DNA of 64,000 bases from Anniella stebbinsi (Eukaryota > Chordata > Lepidosauria > Squamata > Anniellidae): the NCBI GenBank assembly GCA_029215795.1, contig JARDYH010000001.1:403533154-403597153 (forward strand), written 5' to 3'. Position numbers and translations under genes: made by a program. The notes beneath the pieces are model-generated. The model saw only the letters and a program-made list of their open reading frames with translations, ran no database searches and had not been told where the DNA came from. Shown in pieces: positions 52,374 through 62,845 of the stretch (its first letter is position 1; every line of letters begins with the position of its first letter).

Positions 52374-52394
52374 TGTGCGTGTGTGCGCGTGTGT
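52342..52394. repeat. (TG)n/(GC)(GT) microsatellite
   Basis: About 14 pure GT units followed by interrupted GCGTGTGCGTG sequence. Such alternating purine-pyrimidine DNA can adopt Z-form. Confidence 0.95.
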
Positions 52395-52870
52395 CCAATT
52401 CAGAGCAACAAGTAAAAAACTAATTATGTGATATTTCAGCTCCATGTTGCGTTAATGGCACCAGATCAGCGGTGACATTTCCAACTTGTTAGCCTATTTC
52501 TCTCGCTTATTGTTATCTCTGTTAGCCTTAAAGTAGTCTCAAGGTTGGCTTTATACATCTACTCCCTCTTTGCCTGCCTCTCCCCTCTCCCAAGTTCTCT
52601 TTAATGTATCAATTTGGGAAAATCAGTCAAATATTAAACTCCAGTGTGGTGCACAGCTCAGTCTGTTAGGGCAGGGAACTAGAAGCAACAAGGAGGAAAA
52701 GGTGAATTACGGCAAGACGGGGAACAAAGGCGTATCAACACTATAGGCCTGAACTGGTTGAACATTAATTTATTCTCAACAGGGAATTCTAGGACCTGTA
52801 GTTCTGTGAGGTGGGCCTAAGGATTTTTGACAGAGGAATGCATGAACCAGACTTATGTCCCATGCATGCA
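52395..52870. other. Unique-looking noncoding sequence
   Basis: No repeat is recognised. 52440-52640 has GCACCAGATCAGCGGTGAC, CTTATTGTTATCTCTG and TTAATGTATCAATTTGGG, reminiscent of conserved noncoding DNA, unproven. Confidence 0.3.
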
Positions 52871-52876
52871 TGGATA

Positions 52877-53028
52877 CTCTCATGGGGAGGGTTCACCATA
52901 GCTCAGTGGTAGAGCACGTACTTTGCACACAGGAGTTCCAAGGGTCAGTCCTCAGCATCTACAGATAGGTCTGGGGAAAACCCTGTTTGGAACGATGGTG
53001 GGGCACTGCCAGTCAGTATAAGCTATAG
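52877..53028 (+). mobile_element. tRNA-derived SINE (most complete sense copy)
   Basis: CATAGCTCAGTGGTAGAGCA (A box), CACAGGAGTTCCAAGGGTCA (decayed B box), TCAGCATCTACAGATAGG, GGCACTGCCAGTCAGTATAA. It lacks the final part and joins a CR1 fragment. Confidence 0.75.
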
Positions 53029-53165
53029 AGTCATCGAATCAGAAGGGACCTTGGAGATCATCTCATTCATCCCCTCTCTCAATGCAGGCTCTGCAATATG
53101 ATCATGCACATTATCAGGCCGATCTTGCTATTTTGAAAAGGTCATTGCCCTCAACTACATCATAA
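53029..53165 (-). mobile_element. CR1 LINE 3' end, antisense (older copy)
   Basis: AGTCATCGAATCAGAAGGGA, CCTTGGAGATCATCTCATTC and TCTCAATGCAGG correspond to the CR1 antisense tail, more diverged than the other copies. Confidence 0.65.
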
Positions 53166-53239
53166 ACTTCTGCAGAAGGAACTGTACTGGATCTACATCT
53201 GAAAGACCAAGTCAGCTCCTGTCATCTGTCACCATAGGC

Positions 53240-53310
53240 TCTGCTGGGAAAGCCTGACAGGTGTTGCAATCCAACAACATCTGGAGGACCACACACCCCA
53301 CTCCTGGTTT
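53240..53310. mobile_element. Foldback repeat, family C (decayed fragment)
   Basis: GCTGGGAAAGCCTGACAGGT, TGCAATCCAACAACATCTGG and AGGACCACAC follow the right arm of family C. Confidence 0.4.
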
Positions 53311-53399
53311 AAAAGAATAAATGGACTAGATGGTTATGCGTTAAATATGGTTCTGGACTATTTGCCATGGGGGTCTGTGGAGCCAACATCAGAAGTAAG

Positions 53400-53680
53400 C
53401 ATGGCTGAGCACCTGCCAAGGAACCACACCTCAGCAGGGGCCCACTGACAAGAGCCACCAGGACATAAGCCTCCTCTTCACCATGGCAACCTGCTTGTTC
53501 ACCTGCCTCTTGTTCTGGCCAAGACCACAGTGATGGTGAGAAAGAGGAACAGGAAATCCCATGGCCCACTTACTCGTGGATCTCTGCCTGCCAAGGAAGC
53601 AGGTAGTAGCCATGATGAGAAAGAGGGGGAAAGCCAAAGCAGCTGGTGACAATGGTGGTCAGAAGGTAGACTCACGGGAC
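53400..53680. repeat. Uncharacterised dispersed repeat (family G, copy 2)
   Basis: AGGGGCCCACTGACAAGAG, CCTCCTCTTCACCATGGC, CACAGTGATGGTGAG, AGGAACAGGAAATCCCATGG and GATCTCTGCCTGCCAAGG align with 5595-5770. Unlike copy 1 it is not next to a CR1 tail. Confidence 0.55.
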
Positions 53681-54054
53681 TCTTCAAGGATGTCTTCCAA
53701 GGGTCCTCCAAAACCTGGAGCTGGCACTGAGTGTCTGTCTGTCTTGTATGCTTTGAACATGAGACCTGATTCTATACACATGGCCCATGATAGTGAGGGG
53801 AAGCAGCCTTTGTGTCCGGCCTCAGAGTGAGGCCAGCACATACGGCCAAACTTACACCTGCATGCACATCGTGTGTCATTGACGTGAGGCGGAGCCTAAG
53901 GGACAACAATATAAGCTGCCCCTTTTTTTCACCTCTTGAGGATGCCTCTTCTTAAAAGGAAATTCAGTGCAATTTGCTACAGCTGCCTTACTTCAGGATT
54001 CTGCTCACTCCCCTGGTCTCTAAAAGTTAAATCTCAATTTGAGGAAACTGAATC

Positions 54055-54830
54055 ATCATCTCTAGCCTCAATGTGTGCGCATGAACATTAAGGCACCATG
54101 CAGCTCATAGGAACGGATGCTTGAAGAATTCAATCTTTTCAAATTCCAATTTGAAAAGATTGATCTCATTTGCAGTACCTGGACTAATGTGCAGATCAGA
54201 ATGTAATTATCCTTCAGATTTTCCACTCTCCAAATTTTGCAGTGCAATTCGTAGCTCAAAAGGAATGGGGATGAATATATTATAAATGCATATTTTAGAA
54301 TAAAATGCATTTGGAAAGGCTTATTTTGTGAAGGAAAAAATCAAAATATGTATCAAAATACAGTGTTCTTGCATATTTGTTTTTTAAAGAAATGGAAACA
54401 GTGTAATGAATGTACATGTGAAATCTCATCTTTTTTTTCATAGTTATTGCTAGGCATGAGGGAGGCAATTTTCATAGGGGCTGCAGGGCATAGGGACGGG
54501 AGTTGTAAGCCCAATTTGTAAGCCTTTGTGTTCACACTGAAAACAGTGTACAAGCACAAATGTTCACTTCTAAAATTGTTCATTTGTGAGAATCCGCCCC
54601 AAATCTGCATTTCCCTATGGGGGAAATATGCATTTTCAGTTGGTGGTTGTTTTTGTTTGCTTGTTTTATATGGCTAAATTTGCAAACAATTCCAAAAAGT
54701 AAAAAGCTGGTCCACAATTCCATGGAATCCATGTGATTCAGAAAAAGGCGATCCGCTGCAGAATCCACAGGTCAGATTCTTAGAAATCCAAATTAATTTG
54801 CATCAGCTGGAGATTTCTCTGACATCCCTA
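54055..54830. repeat. Family D repeat or a cluster of such repeats
   Basis: TTCAAATTCCAATTTGAAAA is a near-perfect inverted repeat at 54137-54158. GTGCAGATCAGAATGTAATT matches the block near 62113 (inverted). It ends GACATCCCTA. The length suggests an unusually long or compound copy. Confidence 0.5.
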
Positions 54831-55630
54831 ATAACAGTCAGAGTAATTTCTAGTTTGATCCTGTTTCATGAGGGACAAGAGCAGAAAACAGGGAGTGTCC
54901 CATAATAAGTAGGATGGTGATTTACCAAAACTGGGATGGTGATTTACCGAGAACCAGAAAACAGGGTAACTAAGGAAAGTCGGAATATATGGAACACTTT
55001 GAACACTTTAGCTAGGGATGGCATAACCAGCAAGGCTCACGCACTGAGGTTCTCCAAGCTCCTCCTCAAAGCTCAGTCGCTTTGTTCCCAAATGCGAGCT
55101 TTGCGTTGCTGTTGTTCAAATGGAGAAAGTCCACATTCAGGTGTGCATTATTGGAAGCGTGCGCACACTTCCAAAACTTCCACCCATTGACTAGAGCATG
55201 AAAATGCGTATTGTTTTCCAAAACTCTGCATTTTTCAAGTGTATGTTTCTCTAACGCATTTTGCTGATGTGATCCAAAGCTTGGGAGCATGCGAGCGCTG
55301 CCCGAAAAATGCACTCACATTCGGTGGTGCGAACGAGGCAGGTTCTAACGCTAAAGGAACTCGGCCTCTTCCTGCCTCCCTAATGGCAGCACAACCATCT
55401 CCTAGCAAACTGAGATACTTTTCAAAGGCAGCACAAAAAAGAGCTCCAAACTCCTAGTGTAGCGGGACATTAGCCTCCCTCCCAGGGAGAAGGCAAGGAG
55501 GGATCGCTCTGCAGGTAGTTCGCAAGCAGCCCCTCATAACGTCTGACCTTCGAGCGGTTCAATCGAGGCCTGGCTATTCAGTAAGTCATGTCCTCCCAGG
55601 TGATTTAGCACAGACTGCAAAGATGTAACC
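54831..55630. other. Unrecognised sequence
   Basis: A near-exact tandem phrase GGATGGTGATTTACC occurs twice at 54911-54949. GCACACTTCC and GAAAAATGCAC words recur in 55140-55320. The minus-strand frame 55066-55314 lacks known domains. Confidence 0.35.
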
Positions 55631-55634
55631 TGGA

Positions 55635-56050
55635 CAGGAATGAAAATTTGTCTGCCATGCGAATTCCCCCAGCGCCGTTCCTTTTACCCTTCCTGCATGC
55701 TCCTGCTGTCCTACCGGTTCCCCAGGCGCACAGTATTTTACAGAGGGGATGTCTAAGGGTGAGTGTCTTTATGACGGAGAGTGCCAGTGGGTTTGAGGCT
55801 CTGCTTTTGTCCTCACGCTCGAGGGGGCCCATCTGCAGTCACAAGAATATTATCTCTCCTCGACACTGCTCATCTCTTTATGACATCGCTGGCCCTTCGC
55901 AGGCATTGATTTTGGCCTTTTTCCTTCCGCCAAACCTTTACAAAGCTGCTCTGAGCTGTTCAGTCTGAAACCGCTAAACCACCAGCACCCAGAGCACAAC
56001 ACGAGGGCAAATCGAGGCAAACAAGAGCAATTAAATAAGTGAAACACAGA
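55635..56050. promoter_or_regulatory. Candidate conserved noncoding element
   Basis: Unique-looking and free of recognised repeats, with AACAAGAGCAATTAAATAAG at its right end and CTTTATGACATCGCTGG inside. The motif evidence is weak. Confidence 0.22.
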
Positions 56051-56052
56051 CC

Positions 56053-56054
<2 letters not shown>

Positions 56055-56090
<36 letters not shown>
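56055..56090. repeat. (GA)n microsatellite
   Basis: About 18 GA units. Confidence 0.95.
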
Positions 56091-56093
<3 letters not shown>

Positions 56094-56539
56094 TGCCATT
56101 TAAGGGAACAAGCCAACATTTAAAAAGGCAGGGTGCAAGCTTGGCAGTCTCACAGGACTCTTCTCAGGGCACAGAGAAGCAGGAAGATGCTGCTAAGCCG
56201 AGTCATTAGTTTTATCTCACAGACCCATATCTATCAGATGAAAGGAGTCAGGAGAAATAGAAGGTTAATTAGGATAGAGCGGGTGCTGTGCTTTATGATC
56301 ATATAGTACAAGGGCAGACATGGGTACTGGGCACAGGATCTAAAGAAACTGGGCTTGCATTCTTTTTATTAAAAACGCAAATTTTCTAGTTCTTATGAAT
56401 TAAGAAGATATACTTTCAAGTCTTTGTCAGATGAGATCTGAGCAGCTGGGGCAGTGAAGGTGTCTATGGGGATCAGGGATGTTTCTAATGGTCATCAACA
56501 AGACTTCCATTGCAGAGTACACAACTAGAATTTATCTAC
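56091..56539. other. Unrecognised sequence
   Basis: No element is recognised. Confidence 0.35.
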
Positions 56540-56561
56540 TACACACACACACACACACACA
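56540..56561. repeat. (AC)n microsatellite
   Basis: About 11 AC units. Confidence 0.95.
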
Positions 56562-57040
56562 AGCACACAGACACCATTCCATGCGTCACAACTGCTTCTA
56601 CATTCCTGACTCGTTAAAGCAGAAAACAACCAAAGAATCGTTTGCCTATCCTGATTTCTTTCAGAAAAAGAACGGAAGAAAATAAAACCTGAACATTTAG
56701 AGTTTCACATTTTATATGCACTCACATCATAGCACCATCATTACTACAGGAATAGAACGGAGTTTGCTTTTGCTGTCCTGGTGCTGAACACATTAAGTTG
56801 GGAAGAAGCTGCATTTTGTTGCAGAACAGGACAATATATTTTTAAAGTAAAAATAATAAATAAAAAACCCGCATCTCTATTTATGTACTTACCCAGTCAG
56901 ACACCCCCTGAATATAAAATGTCTATTCTAACACCAACAACAGCAACAGGCAGCAAAAAGGACGCTGCACAGTGTCAGCCCAGTGAGCCCCATAACATGC
57001 TACCCTTTAGGGTGGGGGATTCATTTGGGGTGGCTGAGCT
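56562..57040. other. Unrecognised sequence
   Basis: No element is recognised. Confidence 0.35.
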
Positions 57041-57045
57041 GTGGA

Positions 57046-57307
57046 CAAGGCTGGCCCTACTATTAGGCAGAGTGAGGCAGTCGCTTCAGACAGCAGATGC
57101 TGGGAGGCAGCAGCAAGGTGTTCAGAGAGAGAATAGTCTGCCTTGCAGCCTATCCTGAACCCTCTAAGTCCAATGGAGAAGATTGTCTTATCATTACTGT
57201 TGAAGACAGATCCATCTGCCAGTCCAGTTGGCTTTTGTACATGGACTGGGAGGGGACACCATCTTGTCTTTTGCCTCAGGCAGCAAAATCTCTTGGGCCA
57301 GACCTTG
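57046..57307 (-). mobile_element. hAT MITE family I, antisense
   Basis: CAAGGCTGGCCCTACTATTA, GGCAGAGTGAGGCAGTCGC and the far end CAGGCAGCAAAATCTCTTGG then GCCAGACCTTG are the reverse complement of the ends of 46788-47044. The interior is different and longer. Flanks GCTGTGGA and CTTTAGGG do not match, so the target duplication has decayed. Confidence 0.7.
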
Positions 57308-57469
57308 CTTTAGGGGCTTGAACTTTACCCCTGTGGTCCAGCCGTAGCTGCACCAGTGAAGATGGGGATTGGTTCAGGCGTGCAGACTTAAAAACAATGA
57401 GAAAGAAAAGTGAATGGCAAACCATGGGCCACCTCAGTGGCTCCTGGCAATTTATTTGCAGAATGACAT

Positions 57470-57745
57470 TCACTCCTGATTAATACATTATCATTTATTT
57501 CTGTTTTTCCCCACTGAGCGTGCCCTTTTGTTCAGCGGTAACAGCCGCCTATTCTCACCATCCGGCACGTGTCTGAGTGAAATACAGGACGGTCTTTTCT
57601 AATACATTAAAATACACAATAGATCAGTGCAGAATGTGTGTTTGTGTCATTAAAATGACTAATGGGCTCTGGCCAAACATTTAAATGCATTCATCCCGCA
57701 TTAGTGTAAAATGAATATTAATACCATGGGAAATGGCACGTGTGA
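57470..57745. promoter_or_regulatory. Candidate conserved noncoding element with paired E-boxes
   Basis: GGCACGTGT occurs at 57564-57572 and 57735-57743. A/T-rich homeobox-type words lie in and around them: TTAATACATTA, ATTAAAATGACTAATGG, ATGAATATTAATACC. No repeat family matches. Enhancer function is inferred only. Confidence 0.35.
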
Positions 57746-58170
57746 TGAGGCTTCTGTGGTGTGTTGCAGAAGATGCTCTGGGCCAGCTTCACCTGCAGGG
57801 ACTGGAGGTTTGGGGAGGGTGTAAAATGCAGCAACTAGGCTGGAACAGGAGAGGGATTCTCTTGTTAATGCTGGCAAGGCATAGCCTGACCATGGAAGAT
57901 GCAGACAGTCTAGCTGGCCACCAGAAGCAGATTAGCTGGGCTCAACTTTCTCCCCACCCCACCCCCCACCCCGTTTATCTGGCGATCCTTTTCACTGAGT
58001 TGAACCTGCAATTCTGCATGCAAAGGACACGCTCTGCTCCTGCACTATGGTCCCCTTTCCTATGTTAGAATGGCTCCCATTCTGGGTCGAGTTTTGCAGG
58101 TTGGCACAAACTTTGATGCCGTTAATCTGGCTCCACTCCAGGCAAAGTCCTTTTTATTTCCCCAGATTTT
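57746..58170. other. Unrecognised sequence
   Basis: No element is recognised. A C-rich tract lies at 57951-57973. Confidence 0.35.
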
Positions 58171-58176
58171 ATGCAA

Positions 58177-58276
58177 TGCTCTTACAGTGCAATCCTATGC
58201 ACTTCTACTCAGAAGTAAGGCCCATTTGAGTGCAATGGAACACACTCCCAAGTGCATTTAGGATTGCAGCCTCTAT
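58177..58276. repeat. Short foldback repeat, family F (best copy)
   Basis: GTGCAATCCTATGCACTTC and GTGCATTTAGGATTGCAGCC are inverted ends. Between them lie TACTCAGAAGTAAGGCCCAT and CAATGGAACACACTCCCA, the family core. Confidence 0.75.
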
Positions 58277-58760
58277 TGTGCGCTGATAGACAGAGCTCTA
58301 TTGCTTTTTTATTTATGCTGTTTGTTCCGTTTTATTTTTTAAAATTATTTTAATTGTTTGTTTGCTGTTTTGGGTAACGTAAAGCCCTTCAGGCACTTCA
58401 TGAAGGCCTTAATGCCTAAGCAAATGAAATGTTTCCCTCATCTTCCTGCCTTTGTCCCTTCCTTAAATCCTATCCCAACTTTTGCCAATCTGCTTGAGGG
58501 GCAATTTGGATCACATTGTGGTAAGTGGAATGTGAGCAGGGAGAACCAGCAACAAAAATCATCCTGACATCCCTTCCGATGACCTTTTAGAAGCAAAGAG
58601 GGAAGGAGCTGGTCCCTGGCAGAAAAGGCAGAGAAAAGTTTTCAGACCAAACATTCGCTTTGTGGCATTTGCAGCAGCTGCCGTCAGTCTGGGGAACCAC
58701 AGATGAAAAGACGTTCGGCATTTTATTTCCCGCCATCAAACGCTCTTATTCCCAGATAAT
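58277..58760. other. Unrecognised sequence
   Basis: No element is recognised. 58300-58365 is T-rich. Confidence 0.35.
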
Positions 58761-58764
58761 GGCA

Positions 58765-58818
58765 GAAGAAGAAGAAGAAGAAGAAGAAGAAGAAGAAGAA
58801 GAAGAAGAAGAAGAAGAA
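58765..58818. repeat. (GAA)18 microsatellite
   Basis: Eighteen pure GAA units, a polypurine tract able to form triplex DNA. It makes the poly-glutamate of the surrounding + strand frame 58660-59100, which is therefore not good evidence for a gene. Confidence 0.98.
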
Positions 58819-58954
58819 AAATTGCCCAGTGGTAATACATGTGGGAAACAGGAGAGAAAGAGAAAAGAAGAAGGAGAGAAAAAGCAGGAAGGAGCCGGCG
58901 GGACAAGAGGATGGAAAGGTTATTATAAATGTGTCGGGCTTGTTTATGGCCCTT

Positions 58955-59180
58955 TATCAGCAAGCGAGGGAGAAAGAGGGAGATGCCGTGAGCGTGCTTT
59001 TAAAAATGGCTTGGCAGCTTGGCCCAGGGATGTAAATAATCTTTATATTCTTGACTGCTTCAGTTTCCAGGCACATGCTCACAAAGATGCTTATGCATGA
59101 GCGCCTCCCAGTCTCCGATCGTGACTGGCCTTTGAAGGACCGACTGAAAGGTCTTCTCATTTCCAGGCCCTGTTTCTGGG
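58955..59180. promoter_or_regulatory. Candidate conserved noncoding element
   Basis: GGGATGTAAATAATCTTTAT (Fox-like core) and AAGATGCTTATGCATGAGC (POU-like) lie in unique-looking DNA. Confidence 0.25.
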
Positions 59181-60130
59181 TCATGGAGAGCGTTGAGGCC
59201 TGATGGCCTGCCAATTTTTTGTTGTTTGTTTGTTTGTTTTTCCAAAGAAGCTTTTGGATTGAGTACGGCAGTTCCAAATCCTGCAAGAACCCCTTCCCCC
59301 GCCCCCTGCCACCCTCGAAGTTTCTCCCACTGATGCTGATGATGCACTTTTCCTCTGGGCCCCAAAAAGGACTCTCAAGGTTGGTGTTTGCTTGTTGTTC
59401 TCTCCTGCTCTGTTCCAGGGGTTCCGCCTCAAGGAGAGGGGGGAGCCCAGGCGCTGTCTGCCGCAGCCCCTGACCATGCCCACTGCTGGCATATCCCAAG
59501 CCCAACACCTCCCTATCTCAGGTTCAAAAAGGTTGCAGACCTCAGATGGGGGCATCCCGCAAGAGCAGCAAACAGCTATTTCATCCGTCATTGTGTTGTC
59601 ACTGCCAGGGAGAGGAAGAGGCACTGAGGGATTTCCTTCCTCAGGTAGCAAAGCAACTTGACCGGCCTCCGGTAAAATGCACTTTGACTTGCGGAGGGGG
59701 GTGCCATTCGCTGCTTTGCCGCAGGAAGCAAAACGTCTTGGAGAAGCCTTGCATCTTAGCTGCTGTTTGCTAAATGGAGGGAGGGGAGCACTTTACCCTT
59801 TTCTCATAGAAAAAGATGCTTATCCACCTGATCACTTTGGTTGCCCTTTCGGGGAGTCTACGCTGCAGCAATGTCCACATCAGAGCCAGCCTTATTTGGA
59901 CTCTTCCCCCGCCCACCCCCACCCAGGATAAGTGACATCAACTGCCCTGTGGAACAGAAGACGGGGTGAGGGAGATAGGAGCAGGCAGAGGGGAATAGCA
60001 GGACCTGCTCCAGTTTGACGTCCCCTGGCCCCAAGGAGATGAAACACAAAGCAGGGCCATTCTACCAGTCCTGGTGAAAATCTGAGGGGGTTTTTTTCTT
60101 TTCCCTCCGCATCCCCTTTCCTTGTGTGAT
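59181..60130. other. Unrecognised, relatively GC-rich sequence
   Basis: Overlapping frames on both strands (up to 156 codons) reflect low stop density in GC-rich DNA. No domain is recognised. A (TTTG)n run lies at 59221-59239. Confidence 0.35.
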
Positions 60131-60131
60131 G

Positions 60132-60262
60132 TGACTTTTTAGATAGTAAGCCTGTGGGCAGGGACTGTCCTATCTCACTGATTTATTTTAAGCCACTCTG
60201 GGAGCCTTCTTTGGCTGAGGAACATGATTAAAAGCATACTTTAAATCAATCAATTAATCAGT
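60132..60262 (+). mobile_element. LINE or SINE 3' tail
   Basis: AGTAAGCCTGTGGGCAGGGA, CTGTCCTATCTCACTG, AAGCCACTCTGGGAGCC, TTTGGCTGAGGAACATG and AATCAATCAATTAATCA form a common squamate retroposon 3' end. Confidence 0.7.
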
Positions 60263-60559
60263 AACACTAGGATGGGGACACCATTGGGTATTGCTCAGGG
60301 TGACCAGATCTCATTATACACTCTTCCATCCGTGGCTGCATCCTAGCGCTAGCTAAAAACATTACTGTTCCTAAATAACATAAGGCTAATAACTTCCTCA
60401 GCAGCCTTGGGACTACAAAAGCCATGATGCAGTGTTCTGGCGTGCAAAAGATATGGATGAAAATATTTGGGAATTTCAACAGACACGAACGGTTAAAGTA
60501 ACAGCACTGCAGGCAGCAGGGGCTGAGTGACATCCTGCAGGGCCAAGCAGGGGAGACAG

Positions 60560-60760
60560 GAATTGCAAAATGAAATTTCCCCTGTGGATGTTGATGACAT
60601 GTGTGCTATCCACTTGATGACACACTTGTAACACTTTCCGTGGAGGTGATGCGGCTTTTGTCCAAGCTCATTATTCCTATGTGCGCTCTCGGAGCCAATG
60701 GGCCAGCTTGAGCATGATTATTGACCATCGTGCAGCAGCAGAGGTCACACCAATGACTTT
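60560..60760. promoter_or_regulatory. Candidate conserved noncoding element
   Basis: TTGATGACA is repeated at 60591-60599 and 60614-60622. GCTTTTGTCCAAGCTCATTA (TCF-like neighbourhood), GAGCCAATGGGCCAGC (CCAAT) and GCATGATTATTGACC follow. No repeat match was seen. Confidence 0.3.
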
Positions 60761-60891
60761 ACCAAAAATACGACTTCCCATTTCCTTTAGGGTAGCAGAT
60801 CAGTAAACTATGTGTAAAAAGGAATGCCTTAAAAATTGCTCCGGCACCTGTTTTTCGTAGAGCTGGTGTCTTTTGTCTTTTGTCTTTTTCC

Positions 60892-60911
60892 TTTTTTTTT
60901 TTTTTTTTTTT
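60892..60911. repeat. Poly-T tract
   Basis: About 20 T bases, preceded by three TTTTGTC units (60869-60890). Confidence 0.9.
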
Positions 60912-61138
60912 GCAACCCGGAGTGGAAAAGCTCAGGAGACGTGAACGACAAGAGCTGCCAAGATAAAATGAAGCATTGCTACATGCAAGAGGAAAGAAAG
61001 ACAAAGGCACGGTGACCCAGACTCATGCAAAGGGGGAGATCCGCTCTCTTTTAGGATTAGTTTTTGAGGCTGTTTACGGAGTATCTTCCCTTTGGGGAAT
61101 GAAGGAGCCTGTTCTGTGTGTTTCAATGAGATGCTGAA

Positions 61139-61140
<2 letters not shown>

Positions 61141-61170
<30 letters not shown>
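61141..61170. repeat. (TC)n microsatellite
   Basis: Fifteen TC units. Confidence 0.95.
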
Positions 61171-61172
<2 letters not shown>

Positions 61173-61815
61173 GAAAAATCTCACTAAATCTAAATTATCA
61201 GCACTCAAATGTTGAGAATGGAACTCAGGCACTCATTTCATTAATGGAGACGCTTCAAATACTAGTGTGTCCCTGGCTGCACAACGTGATTCTGACATGT
61301 TAGGGATGGGTTGAACAGTCTATTTCTGTCCTGCCTAGGTGTGAGGCTCAGGGGACACAGGCTTCAACACAGTGCTCACTGTCTCTTTCTGGGTCATGTC
61401 AGGCAAGGCAAGAGACACATCACGACCTGGGATAGTGCATTGGGAAAGGTGCTGGCTGTGATGTTCTCACGTTAGGCGCTATTGTCCCAGCAGAAGACTG
61501 CTGTCAATTAAAGCCTTCAGAAGGCTATCAGACCCGGGCTTTCCAGTGGCTCCACCCTTAAGACTGTTGACTGTGGTTCTTAAAGGATCGGTGTCTGTTT
61601 CCGCAACCTCATGCTCCTATGTGGCAGAGAGACAAGAGAAGCAGCAGGGGAGTCACCCTCGGAGTCAAATGTTGATGGGAGAGCTACATCCACAGGTTGG
61701 GTAGGTCCCAAGGACTCTGCCTGAAGAGGATCAACCTGTGACTCATCTGCACCCATGTATCTTTGGGGTCATGTGGAGCCTCGGAATCAATGGACATGAC
61801 AATTTCCAGTCTGTG
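61171..61815. other. Unrecognised sequence
   Basis: No element is recognised. Confidence 0.35.
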
Positions 61816-61819
61816 TCAA

Positions 61820-62171
61820 CTTCACATGAGTTCGTCCATGCGTCCATTCCATCCCATGTCCACATTCAACTGCAAGTGTTAAAAAAATCTGTAAGAAAAA
61901 ATTGTATTTCAATACACATTTGAATGTATTTTCCCTCAAAAGACATATTTATATGCCTAGTGTATCTCAATGCACAGATTTCTAAGTGTATTGCATCCTA
62001 AAACATACGCTTCGGGGCATATTTTGGCTTATTCTCAAGCCAAAAAAAACCCCACCTCCATGACAAAATCTGAAGGGTAATTACATTCCAATTGGCACAT
62101 TCATCTAGAATGTGCAGATCAGTTTAGTTCACATCTGAATTAATAAAGATCAAATTCCTCTACCATCCCTA
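61820..62171. repeat. Family D repeat
   Basis: ACATTTGAATGTATTTTCCC, GACATATTTATATGCC, TTACATTCCAATTGGCAC and AGAATGTGCAGATCAG, ending TACCATCCCTA. The last part is the inverse of a block near 54190-54212. Confidence 0.55.
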
Positions 62172-62481
62172 TTACATGTACCATGGTTAGTTTCTTCAGA
62201 GGTTTAGGTGTGCCTGGAAGTCTGTCCCTTTGGCTGGGCATTCCTGTCTCTGCAATCGCAAATGAATGAACATGAAAATGAAGAGAGGAAACCTTCAGCC
62301 CAAAGACAATGTGTTACCAGGCCATGGATTCTAAGCAGAGCTACAGGGGGAAATCTCCACTCATATTTCCACCCTGACCTTCTGGACCAATCCAACCAAC
62401 TGCTGCAGGAATCTCCACAGAAGCGCCTCCCCCAAGGTCAGTGTCATGACCTTGGAAGAGGACAGGGAAGGAGGAAAGGGG

Positions 62482-62686
62482 CAGTGGAGGCTGGTAACTC
62501 TCATTTCAGTTGAGCTGTGGATCCATTCTGGGTTTCAGCCAAAACCAGCCAGAATTCTAAAGGAGCTGCCCAAGGTCCTGGATTTTATCCCCATCATAGG
62601 TTCAGCACCTTGGATAGCTTTTTGAGGCTCTGGCTAGTTCTGACTGAAACCCAGAATGGATTCACAGCCCCCTGAAATTGGAGCTG
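62482..62686. mobile_element. hAT-type foldback MITE, family B, with right end deleted
   Basis: Starts CAGTGGAGGCTGGTAACTC and carries ATCCATTCTGGGTTTCAG and CTGAAACCCAGAATGGATTC as inverted arms. A perfect 8-bp direct repeat GAAAGGGG (62474-62481 and 62687-62694) flanks it, although most of the terminal CCACCAGCCTCCACTG is gone, leaving CTG. Confidence 0.85.
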
Positions 62687-62694
62687 GAAAGGGG

Positions 62695-62845
62695 GCATGC
62701 TAATGGTTAGGATGGAAAGAGGCGAGACCATGGTTCTCCAAATCTGCAAAGTTCTGAAGGACCCAGTCAGTGTTGGAGATCCTGGGCTAGATGGACCAAT
62801 GTTCTGGCTCAGTATAGGGCAGCTTCCCATGTTCCTATGTTCAGA
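62695..62845 (+). mobile_element. tRNA-derived SINE, 3' part
   Basis: GTTGGAGATCCTGGGCTAGA, TGGACCAATGTTCTGGCTCA, GTATAGGGCAGCTTCCCATG and TTCCTATG form the 3' half of the SINE, in sense. Confidence 0.75.

Noticed and set aside
58660..59100. 146-codon + strand frame with a long glutamate run
   Set aside because: The glutamates come from the (GAA)18 microsatellite. The flanking residues show no domain and no splice or promoter context.
59181..59651. 156-codon minus-strand frame and overlapping + strand frames
   Set aside because: A GC-rich stretch with few stops; frames overlap on both strands and none has a recognisable domain.
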